A DNA stretch of 64,000 nt from positions 47,907,053 through 47,971,052 of the forward strand of contig CM060732.1 of the NCBI GenBank assembly GCA_030704615.1. Direction: 5' to 3'. The first letter of the stretch is position 1. Each line of letters opens with the position of its first letter. The notes below the pieces were generated by a model. The model had not been told where the DNA came from. It worked only from the letters and a program-made list of their open reading frames with translations, and did not search any database. Both the position numbers and the translations under genes were made by a program. Shown here piece after piece: positions 22,701 to 31,770 of this stretch. Origin of the DNA: Takakia lepidozioides. Its lineage: Eukaryota > Streptophyta > Takakiopsida > Takakiales > Takakiaceae.

Positions 22701-25700
22701 GCCATTTTCGGAGCCCTGAACTGGAAATTCGGCGCCATTTTCCCAAAGACCAATTTTCATGCGCCACATGAGGCCTCTAACATCCTGAAATGCAAGGACT
22801 TGAAAGGAAGGCATCGCGTATGTACCTGTACAGAAGGCGCATTGCTGCTTTGTCCGCGTTCGGCTGGTCGGTGAACTCGTGGCTCCGGCGGGCATGGGGT
22901 ATCTCCCGAAAGAATAGGTCGGTTTTGTAGAGCAGAAAGTACCTCGTCACATAGTCGCGTAGGCTCTCTGCTGCAGGAGAAATCTCCATCTTGAACTGAT
23001 GTGCTTATGTGTCCAGCTGCTCTTGCGCATTCGTCGTCACCTGTGGAGATTCTCCATCAGATCGTTTTCCTCAAAAAATACAATGAATCCACCCCCTACA
23101 AGAGTAGAAGCGCCAAACAAAGCGTGGGGAAGTACCTGAAACCACCATGTCATGCGGTTCATCCACATGTCGAATGTGGGGTCAGACAGTTTGTCCGGTT
23201 TGGGGAAGCTCCACATGTCCCTTGTACTTTGGGAACCATTCCAGATTTGGAGCCACCGGGTTGTCCAACCACCCAGCATATTCGTAAGCGCCAAACACCA
23301 CAAAAACGAGTTGTTGCCACCACAATTTGGTTAAGAATGTATCACCTTTTCTGTTGCATCCACACAGGATGTGGCTAGATGATGGAGCTTCTCCAATGTC
23401 ATCGTGGGCTTCAGAGCGCGGGAGTAGTGCTTCCCCACCTCCACCAGAAAGTCGGCACCAAGGGCGGGATCAGCTATGGCCACGTACTTTATCATCCGCG
23501 ACTTGTACTTTATGCGGGCCCTGGCCTCCGCAGCTTTGAGATACGATTCGAGTGCCGGGAGGGTTAGATTCTTCTCCTCTGACTCCATGTAGAACCTCCG
23601 CGCATGTGCCAAATCCTGCTGAATTTTTGTCTGTCAAGAATGCGCACATAAGATTAGAGATCCTGCTCAACACTTTTTCTTCTATTGGGGGAGGAGAGAC
23701 ACATTAGCTCAACAAAACAGTGAGGAGCTTTACCCGAAATATGTAGTCCACCATGGCGTCCATGCTCAGCCTATACCAGGTTTTGTCTGCCTTTGCCTCC
23801 GACTTGCGCAAGAGGTCGGCACTGAGCGAATTGGCAAACTCTTGCACCCCCTGCTTCCCGACATCCTTCACTTGGAAGAGCATATGGGACAAGTTGGTGG
23901 CAATGAAGGCATTCTCAGTCACCCTGCAATGCCACATTTCCATCAAACAATACTGAAATGGGAATTTTCAACAAATATGAGGATTCGCAATGAAATGACT
24001 TACAATCGGATGGGTCCAAAAGCAAGAGGCGTTGTAACTTACGAGTTGATGTCCGCCATTGCAGCTTTGAGAAGACTGCGATCTTTGGGCCCCGCAACCT
24101 TCAGCACAACACACTCCACGGCGAAATGCCAATCGAGGTCGTTGGGGTGGGCTTCGGCTATGTGCTCCATCCATGCCAGGAGGCGATGATTGCCGTCCCA
24201 CACGTAAAACATCTTACCGGACAAGTGCTGGAAAAGAGGATCAGTAGCAATCGTTCTCTCGAACTCCTCATTTCGCCTTTGCCAATGGGGACCCCATTTG
24301 TCCACCTCATCGGAAGTGTGGGCACAGGAAGCTCCGTGGTCATTCTCAATGGAAACGTAAAACGCGGCAGACCCCATTCGATATCCATCCCGGAAAGAGA
24401 ATTTTAGCTTGTCGATATCGCCTGGGAGGGCAGGTCTCACCACCTGCAATGACACCAAGCAGCAAAGGGGAATCCGAAGCTTGGCCGGGTACACCATGCC
24501 CCCCAGCACCCTGCCAATGTTGCTATGGGTTGCCTCCAACATCTTGGCAGCGGCCAACTTCATATCCGCCTCCAACATGACGTCTGCTGCAGAGGGTTTC
24601 TCCGGCAGCCCACCAGGACGGCCAAATCCAGCCTGTATGCTGCGGGTTTGGGGCCTGGGGATGTCCGGGAGGATGTCATCCTGGTCAGAAAGCTCCCTGT
24701 CGTCCTCCTCAACATGGTCAGCCACCGGCGAAACCACCTCGAGCACTCTCCCCGTCTGTACTGCCCTCTCCCCGGCTTCACCTCGAACTGGCACAATCCG
24801 TGCTCTTTCTGGTGTTCTTTCCTCTCCTCCACTCTCCACCGTATGGGTAATTGCAGGGGCTGCTCTTGCCCGCGATGGTCTAACCGGTGTGTTACTGCCT
24901 CTTTGTGGTGTCTTGGAGGGATCCACCGTCTCTGTGCATCCCTCGCTTACATTGGCATCTGTCATTTGGGCACCCCTGGCCTCTTTAGTGGCCTTTTCTC
25001 TTTCCTCCTGGCTAGCATTCTGTCTCGCCTGTTCTTTTGCCCTATCTTTTGCCCTCTCACGGGCTTTCTGTTTCTTACTAGGGCTAGCAGCAGGGGAGCC
25101 CTCCAGGACGACCACCTTTGATTGAGGCGAACTGACACCCTCGCGCACACTGCTCACTCCCCCCTCCGCAGCCTGTGACGGCTCTCTCGCCGGGGATTGC
25201 ATGTGCTTAGCTTTCTTCTTCTTCTTTGCGTGGGCGGGCCCTACTGCATGTGCATCAACAACCTCCATTGCCGGATCTGCTGTCCTCACGTCCTCACGCC
25301 CTTCACCTGCCATGCCGCCTGCACCAACCTCCCCAATGCCTATTCTGTCGTACTCTCGCTGCAGGTCCTCCCGTCCACCAACAAAAGGTTTAAGTTTGCC
25401 CTCTCGCCCCAAGTTGGGCGATTCAAACATGCGATGAGTTGGAGCTGTCGATGATACCACCAGCGTGCCGGCTCGTCGTCACTCTGTCATTCCCAAAAAT
25501 CGTGAGAACCAACATCGGTGCCAAAACCAGCATCGCAACGAGCAGCGCAACCACCATAGCAACAATCGTGGAACAACAATGAAAACAAAACAAGTTTAGG
25601 AAGTATGGAGTGCCATGGAACAACAATGAAAACAAATCCAACCAATGCCTAAGAATGACATGCACAAGCAGCCTTCTCCAGAGTTGTCGGCTTTGCACAC

Positions 25701-26199
25701 GCATTGCAAACTATGTAAGGTTCACTCAACCGGTAATATGAAACACGATGAACAAATGATCAGGAATTCCATAAGACGGGAAAACAGAGTGAAATGTTTT
25801 GAAGGCACTTCATCTGCTCAGACATTCTTCTCAGCTCAGCATGGATTTCCTTAATTTTTAACCACTCAGACCTTGATCATTCTTCGCAACAGCTCCTGCT
25901 TTTGCGATGCAACCATACGCTTCCAGCGATGCCAGGATGAAGATGCAAAAACAAAGCGAAACAACAAAGCGAAAGCAAAAGCAAAAGCGAAAGCGAACAA
26001 AGCGAAAGCAGAAGTGGCTTGCCTGAGAGTACTCGGCTTCAGTTGGCGCGGGTTGTGAGCAAGACACTGGAATCTCCTGCTGGAGCTTAAGTTTGGCCAT
26101 GCGAGAGATTGGCCGTCGTCCAAAGTACAAAGCTCTCAACTTCCGCCGCGGTCTGGATGTGGGGTCTCTCTCAGGAGAGCCACGCCCTTCAGGCGGCAT
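19767..26199 (-). CDS. Gene B: ParB/Srx-like + N4/N6-methyltransferase-like protein, multi-exon
   Basis: Minus-strand gene with about twelve exons. A first exon at 26199 begins MPPEGRGSPERDPTSRPRRK. Then follow 25447-24043 (basic/acidic low complexity, then the ParB-like domain), about 23932-23725 (ENAFIATNLSH to MDAMVDYIF), 23640-23350 (IADPALGADFL), about 23240-23130 (ending MTWWFQ), 22989-22815 (AAMRLLYRY), 22099-21656 (CHWYVDLPPG, then a K/R-rich segment), 21568-21338, 21280 to about 20990 (motif IV region), about 20930-20805, 20786-20650 and 20555-20352 (SAM motif I), and 20233-19767 (coiled and acidic tail). Introns seen clearly have GT-AG ends. Fold order is ParB-like nuclease, helical middle, then beta-class amino-methyltransferase, a pairing known in bacterial and phage modification proteins. 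I infer a DNA-binding or DNA-modifying nuclear protein. Exon ends are approximate; expression and activity are unknown. Confidence 0.5.
20352..20786 (-). CDS. Gene B exons: SAM-binding motif I region of the methyltransferase
   Basis: YSRTRSPAFIQTLME and GRILDLTCGTG precede a CACGG|GTAAGCC donor. The next exon, after a TTCCTCAG acceptor, resumes in frame with ASMWAGTLSDRHVFAFEPD. Joined by the intron (about 20556-20646), this gives the DxxCGxG SAM loop and an acidic motif II residue, then an A/E-rich helix (ELAAAERL). This matches the C-terminal FxGxG...GxExD arrangement of beta-class amino-methyltransferases. A glutamate-rich tail follows. SAM binding is therefore plausible for B, unlike A. 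Confidence 0.5.
   Translation of the reverse strand: MPHSSMPKDTKTGKPWRYSRTRSPAFIQTLMETCSDVQGRILDLTCGTGKPSRAQFVPWPDCNCMLQTINRLLCSSGASMWAGTLSDRHVFAFEPDTALHNSELAAAERLPKEEEASSEDEEKSEKEQGEEQVGIEAEEPPVYE
20990..21280 (-). CDS. Gene B exon(s): methyltransferase motif IV region
   Basis: CDMILLDIPDGELLEGLDG is followed, after a frame change near 21150, by MLLDDGGCVVVLATRG and a VLLRKWFCIN segment. The first string sits where beta-class N4/N6 methyltransferases have the catalytic (D/N/S)PP(Y/F) motif. Gene A has ELPDG at the same place, so (D/E)(I/L)PDG is conserved between paralogues while the canonical DPPY is absent. The change of frame between the two ORFs (21280-21095 and 21152-20805) points to a short intron or an indel that I could not resolve. 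Confidence 0.45.
22154..22742. repeat. Tandem array, about 147-bp unit, four copies, in an intron of gene B
   Basis: Landmark GGCCCGAAAATGGCTAAG recurs at about 22311, 22457 and 22604, a period of 146-147 bp. Each unit contains inverted arms built on AAATTCGGCGCCATTTT and its complement AAAATGGCGCCGAATTT. The ORFs predicted on both strands are products of the repeat. The motif core is shared with the arrays at 26.4-28.2 kb. Confidence 0.85.
24043..25447 (-). CDS. Gene B exon: low-complexity N-terminus and ParB/Srx-like domain
   Basis: The exon ends at an AACTC|GTAAGT donor. The N-terminal ~270 codons are rich in K, R, E, A and P, including a KKKKKAKH stretch that could act as a nuclear localisation signal. 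The C-terminal ~150 codons contain IPLCCLVSLQVVRPALPG, a SFRDGYRMGSAAFYV strand region, and MFYVWDGNHRLLAWMEHI. The DGNHRLxA string matches the nucleotide-binding/catalytic motif of ParB/sulfiredoxin-like domains. It is followed by a WHFAVECVVLKV strand. No helix-turn-helix typical of true ParB was identified. This is the better preserved of the two copies. Confidence 0.55.
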
Positions 26200-26417
26200 A
26201 AATCCCAGCCAAAAAGAAAAAAAATCTCAGTTTTTTGGGGTACATGCCTCGAATAGAAGTTAATCCAAGTTTAGCATCAGATTTAGGGTACGTATCAAGG
26301 AAGCAACCGCGGAATCCCTGTATCGCCAGCCCGAATCAAAACGGACGGCGGTGGACATTTAATGCCCAACTACGCAATTAAATGTCGGATGAAGCCCTCC
26401 CTGTCGGATAAAATATG

Positions 26418-27262
26418 ACGCAACTCGGCCCCGCGCAGCAGGATGGGAATCCGGCGTCGGATTTCCATCCTGCAGGTAATTCGGAGCGCGGATAAATGGA
26501 AATCCGGCGCCGGATTTCCATCCGCCAGGTAGGGCGGCGCGCGAAATTTCCGTCACGCAGGTAATTCTGCACGCGGATGGATGGAAATCCGGTGCCGGAT
26601 TTCCATCCGCCAGGTAGGGCGGCGCGCGAAATTTCCGTCATGCAGGTAATTCGGAGCCGGATGGATGGAAATCCGGCGCCGGATTTCCATCCGCCAGGTA
26701 GGGCGGCGCGCCAAATTTTCGTCATGCTGGTAATTCGGAGCCGGATCCGGCGCCGGATTTCCATCCCCAGGTAGGGCGGCGCGCAAAATTTCCGTCACGC
26801 AGGTAATTCTGCACGTGGATGGATGGAAATCCGGCGCCGGATTTCCATCCGCCAGGTAGGGCGGCGCGCGAAATTTCCGTCATGCAGGTAATTCTGCGCG
26901 CGGATGGATGGAAATCCGGCGCTGGATTTCCATCCGCTAGGTAGGGCGGCGCGCCAAATTTTCGTCATGCTGGTAATTCGGAGCCGGATCCGGCGCCGGA
27001 TTTCCATCCCCAGGTAGGGCGGCGCGCAACATTTCCGTCACGCAGGTAATTCTGCACGCGGATGGATGGAAATCCGGCGCCGGATTTCCATCCGCCAGGT
27101 AGGGCGGCGCGCCAAATTTTCGTCATGCAGGTAATTCGGAGCGCCGAATTTCCATCCTGCAGGTAATTTCAAGCGCCGAATTTCCGTCATGCAGGTAATT
27201 CGGAGCCCGGATGGATGGAAATTCGGCGCCGAATTACCATCCTGCAGGTAATTCTGAGTGTG
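26418..27262. repeat. Tandem palindromic array, about 71-84-bp unit, upstream of gene B
   Basis: The landmark AGGTAATTC recurs at about 26475, 26560, 26644, 26729, 26800, 26885, 26970, 27042, 27128, 27192 and 27245. Units are 84 bp, or about 71 bp where a block is deleted. Each unit holds a near-perfect inverted repeat GGAAATCCGGCGCCGGATTT centred on GGCGCC. The last units change from ATCCGGCGCCGGAT to ATTCGGCGCCGAAT. ORFs reported here are repeat artefacts. It lies in the gap between divergent gene B and the MULE transposase. Confidence 0.85.
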
Positions 27263-27371
27263 GCCGCTTGGTTTTTCGGTGAAAAACACAGTAAACTATA
27301 GTTTTGTGGCTGAAGTCCACTTTTAGACACGTTTTTCATGGACTCCTCGACTGCTAGAGGGAAATCAGAAC

Positions 27372-28200
27372 GGCCCCGGACGGAAATTCGGCGCCGTTTT
27401 TCCATCCTGGGAGGTTTTTATATCGTCCAATTTTCGGCCTCACCACCCGACCGGACTTCCTTTGATGGGGCCCGGATGGAAATTCGGCCGAATTTTCATC
27501 CGGGGGATGCTCTCTGGCGGACAGGTGTCGTCCTCTCCGCCCGAGACGACTTCATCCGGGCGTCCCCTGTTGGATATTCGGTGCCGAATTTCCGTCCGAG
27601 GGTTGAAATGTGACGGCCAGGTGCCGGCCTCTCCCCCCTCCCCGACTGCATCCAAACGGCCCTGGATGGAAATTCGGCGCCGTTTTTCCATCCGGGGAGG
27701 TTTTTATGTCGACCAGTTTTCGGCCTGACCCCCCGACATGACTTCCTTTGGGGGGGCCCGGATGGAAATTCGGCGCCGAATCTCCATCCTGGGGATGCTT
27801 TCTGTCGGACACGTGCCGGCCTCTCCGCCCGAGGCGACTTCATCCGGGCGTCCCCTGTTGGATATTCGGTGCCGAATTTCCGTCCGGGGGTTGAAATGTG
27901 ACGGCCAGGTGCCGGCCTCTCCCCCCTGCCCGACTGCCTCCGAATGGCCCCGGATGGAAATTCGGCGCCATTTTTCCATCTGGGGAGGTTTTTATGTCGG
28001 CCAGTTTTCGGCCTGACCCCCCGACCCGACTTCCTTTGGGGGGATCCGGATGGAAATTCGGCGCTGAATTTCCATCCGGGGGCTGTTCTCTGTCGGATAG
28101 GTGCCGGCCTCTCTGCCCCAGGCGACTTCATCCGTGCGGCCCCGGTTGGATATTCGGTGCCGAATTTCCATTCGGGGGTAGTAATGTGACGGCACGTTCT
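27372..28200. repeat. Higher-order palindromic array, about 287-bp unit, three copies
   Basis: GGCGCC(G/A)TTTTTCCATC recurs at about 27391, 27677 and 27965, a 286-288-bp period. Each unit contains three different palindromes of the form AAATTCGGCGCCGAATTT or ATATTCGGTGCCGAATTT. These are separated by GC-rich spacers with CCGACTT / CTTCATCCG motifs. It abuts the 5' side of the MULE transposase gene. Translated ORFs in it are artefacts. Confidence 0.85.
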
Positions 28201-28553
28201 CCCCTTCAGCCGACATCATCCGGACGGCCCCCCACTTTCTGACTGCATACCGTTGGCAGTTATTGCGCAAAGACCAGGGGCCGCATTCCGGAGACAAGGT
28301 TCATTAACACTCTGACTGTGGATTTTTGAGATAGTTGGCTCCCTGGATTTGGATCAGGCTTCGTCGCTCGGACAAATCGGCACCGCATTCCTTCCCATCG
28401 TTGCATCCCCCTTCTACCAGGGAGCTTGCCCGCACGCCATCCTGGCAATCTTGTGTGCACATCTCCCATGGCGGAAACCCGAGCGCTACAGTATACTGCC
28501 TTCCTCACGAGCATAGAGCTTCATTTCCGTGCAGAGGGGACATCTGCCGGGTG

Positions 28554-31274
28554 ATGGAGAAATATCTGTGCGTTCGATACCACCTGAAACCGGGGTCGGT
28601 TTTTTTGGAGGAGGAAAGGAAGGACTCAAACGGCGTTGTTGTTGAGAGTATTGTTGTGCTCCACGATGATTTTGGTGATGGCAGGGAATGGCGAGTTCCA
28701 CCATCGGACAGCGTCATATACAGGGCTGTTAGGGACTTCATTTGCCCGCCAAATGCACCTTCTATCCTGGCGCCTTCAACGAAACAATCCGCGAATCAGA
28801 GAGTGGGTACCTCAAAGAGAGAAGTCCGCAACGAAGTAAATCCAGAGCCAAACCCATCAATGAAGACGAGCAAGAACCGGGTTGTTCACAACCTATCCGA
28901 CTCAGACGAGGTCATGGAAGTTCCGAGATCGTCCTGGAGATCAGGCAAGTCCTCAATGGACGTCAGTGGACGAGGGAGTCATATTCCCAGCACGAGCACC
29001 GCAGTTCGATCTATTCTTGAAATTCTGCGAGGGCTTCACATGGAGGGACACCGCTCGGAGCTGGCCGGGCTGGACTACAACAAGTTCGCAATTAAATCGG
29101 TTACATGCCTTCCCGCAAACGTTGACGGTAATATCTTCTTTGAGTTCCCTCCTCGGGAGGACTACTCGAGGGCGTCCGGAATGTTGACAAATATGGATAG
29201 AAAACATGACGGTCATCCTTGGTGCGTTACCAAAACCACCAGCATGAAGATGCTCGATGGTGTGCGGGTGCGCTACGTTGTTTGTGCGGGCGCGTTGCGG
29301 TGTTTCTCCCCAACTTGCTTCCACTTTAAATCCAGAGGTCACAGGAACGAGACCGATTGGACAGGCACAACTCATCAACCATTTCAAGCTCAGGAGAAGG
29401 TTCCGAACTCCACATTTAAGTGTGCGCATTGCAAAGAACCACCACACTACATGTCTGTTTGTAATGCCAAGCAGTTCTATGTGTTGCACCGTTTCCCTGA
29501 CCTCACCCGAGCTTGCATACACGTTGGTTCCCATTGTCACAAATTGGCGAGGGGGAACTCGCGGGAGGCTGCCCACGAGGCAGAGCAGCTCGTTTAGGAG
29601 GAGGTTAAGTTGAGACCAGGTGCCAAACCCAAACAGATACAGCTCCAAGCCGCCCATAAGATGGCATTGGCCAGAATTATGTCGGAAGACGGCTCCGACA
29701 GAGTTCCTCTCGATGACAAGGAAATGGAGGCATTGCTGGAGTCGGTGTCCCACGTCTGTTCACCGAATGTCCGAAACCACATTGTGTCATGCAAACAGAA
29801 AATTGGGCGTGGCTCGGATATGCACTCCATTCTGGAGATGAAGCGACGATGTGGATATGACTACATTCATGGAAGTCGGTTTCCAGGACAAGGGACTGAG
29901 GCAGATCGTTGTTTCGTATTCAAAATGTCGACGTGTGGACCTGGCAGCGGCGTCGAACTGGTCGACAGGATGACGAGTGGGGACTTGTCAAACAGTTGGG
30001 TCATGTTCGACCATATCAAGCGAATTACAAATCACCAGTGGGTGACAATAGGTGCACATGTCTACGACACCCACTGCAGGATGCTAATGACAATTGCTAT
30101 TTGTGAGATGAAAGGAGAGGACACACAATCGGAGATGCTTCTTTGGCAGGGAATAAACGAACAGATGGCCAAGGCGGGATTGCCCCCTCCCAATTTCCGT
30201 GGTTTCATGGCGGACAACGCACAAGCAAATTGGGCTGCCATCCGAAGGGTGTACGGGCAAGACCCCAATGTTCTCATGGAAGGCAAGGAGAGATCTTGTG
30301 GGTTCCATTTTCTGCAGAGCCTTTCGCAGTACACAACCAGGCTCGTGGCGCCAGATTTCAGAGAGGAGCACCGTTCCATGTGTCTTGCGTGGAAGCGCGC
30401 TCCCACCTTGGATGATGCAGAGACACAGTTTGCATGTATACGGGCTTGGTGGACATCGTCAGGTGCTGTAAGGAAATCAGACGAGGGAGCAATGGTCAGT
30501 TGGCTAGCATGGTGGCATTATCGTTTCCTCCAGTTCGGCGACTATATGCGGGAGGTGAGTTGCACAAATTCGCGTCCCGTTGAATATTATTCTAGGCATT
30601 ATTTGTGACTTGCTTGTAACCTCAACATGTGCTTGTGCGGGTAATGTGTCTCGACTCCGACACCGACATGCCCACGACAAACATGGCCGAATCAGTGCAC
30701 TCTTCCTGGCGTGCCTCCTCTGCGGCGCATCTGGTGGACATCCTCACTGCCACAACGGAGGACATTGTGAGGTCAATTATGCAGCAAAGCAGGTACAACG
30801 AGTTCTTGAAAGGGAAACAGTGGGGCTTGGGGCCGGACAGGCAGGAAATGCTGATGCGGACTGCCTCCAGATCGAAGAATCCTCGAAAAGTGGGCGGCGG
30901 CCTTGAGAGAGGGCCTTCGGGACACGCCATTGCTTCGAAGAGGCCAACATTTGGAAGGAGATGTTCATACCCGTCTAGTGAGACGAAGACTTGACGAGGC
31001 ACCTGGCGGAGAAGAGGATTCATGGCGAGCTGACAAGAATATTCGCACGCTCCCTCGTGGTCCTGTGATGTTGCCCGAGGAGGTATCGTCGAGCACCGCA
31101 AGTCCTGCACGTTCAAGATCGTCATCTCTTTTGAGCACAGGGCGCGTGCCCCGGCAACATAACGAGCCATCTGTAGTAAAGCAGTACAACATTCCCATTG
31201 TGGAGACAAGAGTGTCGGAGTCACAGTGGAGAATTGCGAGGACATTGCCGGCATTTCGAGGGAAGTGTTGCGCT
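28554..31274 (+). pseudogene. MULE-type DDE transposase with GCM/WRKY-like zinc finger, one internal stop, 3' end truncated
   Basis: From the ATG at 28554, a frame runs through one TAG at 29595 and continues unchanged to 30608. A zinc-binding region comes first, with Cys/His pairs around VVCAGALRCFSPTCFHF, KCAHCKEPPHY and RACIHVGSHCHKLARG. A MULE DDE core follows: WVMFDHIKRITNHQWVTIG (first D), FRGFMADNAQANWAAI (second D), the SCGFHFLQSL C/H motif, and in the next exon TTNMAESVHSSWR (catalytic E position). A GAG|GTGAGT donor follows FGDYMRE at about 30554; the acceptor was not pinned down. In the last part the frame shifts near 30900. A SWIM-like start (QWRIARTLPAFRGKCCAIP) is cut at 31275 by a retroelement fragment. 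Known role: cut-and-paste transposition of Mutator-like elements. Inactive as it stands. Confidence 0.7.
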
Positions 31275-31770
31275 ATCCCAGAGCAGACCAAGGGCGAAGA
31301 CCTAATGGTGAAGAACTGTGTTACTATTGTAATCAGGTAGGACATCGTAAGGCAGCTTGTCCATTCTGGATTAGACACCAGAATGAGATGACAGCTCCTA
31401 TGAATGAAGGCCCAGTGGTGGCAGCTCACATGGTTATACCATGTGTTGTACCAGAAGTAAGTACAATGATAGTAACCAGAAGCAAAGCTAAATTAATACC
31501 TCCGGTAGATGAGGAAGGTGATGATAATGAAGATGGCAGTGATGTGCCTGAAGATGATGAGGCTTGGAGAGATGAGAAGGAACTGCACAAGGAAGTGGCA
31601 GATACCATAAGGGAAATGCAGAAGAATGCTGATATTCCTATGGCAGATTCCTCTGATTATGAAAGAGAAGAGGAAGTGAGTGAGGATGAAGGGAAGAAAG
31701 AAGCTGCAGAAATGCAAAGTAATGAAGGGACTTTGGCTTAAATAATATGCCAGTCCAAAGCGGAGATTAC
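31275..31770 (+). pseudogene. 496-bp gag fragment of the local gypsy element
   Basis: Nearly identical, without length change, to 39363-39858 inside the gypsy element. It encodes the CCHC knuckle CYYCNQVGHRKAACPFW and the acidic EEGDDNEDGSDVPEDDEAW segment. A few substitutions, including a TAA in place of GAA near the end, distinguish it. Homology starts and ends abruptly, and the left junction cuts the MULE transposase. Confidence 0.85.

Noticed and set aside
24409-25125. Plus-strand ORF of 238 codons
   Set aside because: Exact antisense of the gene B ParB exon. Its Ser/Leu-rich composition is what the reverse complement of a basic/acidic coding exon gives, and it has no domain.
19767-26199. 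True ParB chromosome-partition protein
   Set aside because: Only the ParB/Srx-like core motif is visible; no ParB helix-turn-helix or CTP-binding set was found, and the rest resembles a methyltransferase.
26418-28200. Possible CRISPR array or coding repeats
   Set aside because: Units are palindromic tandem repeats without unique spacers, in a eukaryotic genome, and all ORFs follow the repeat period.
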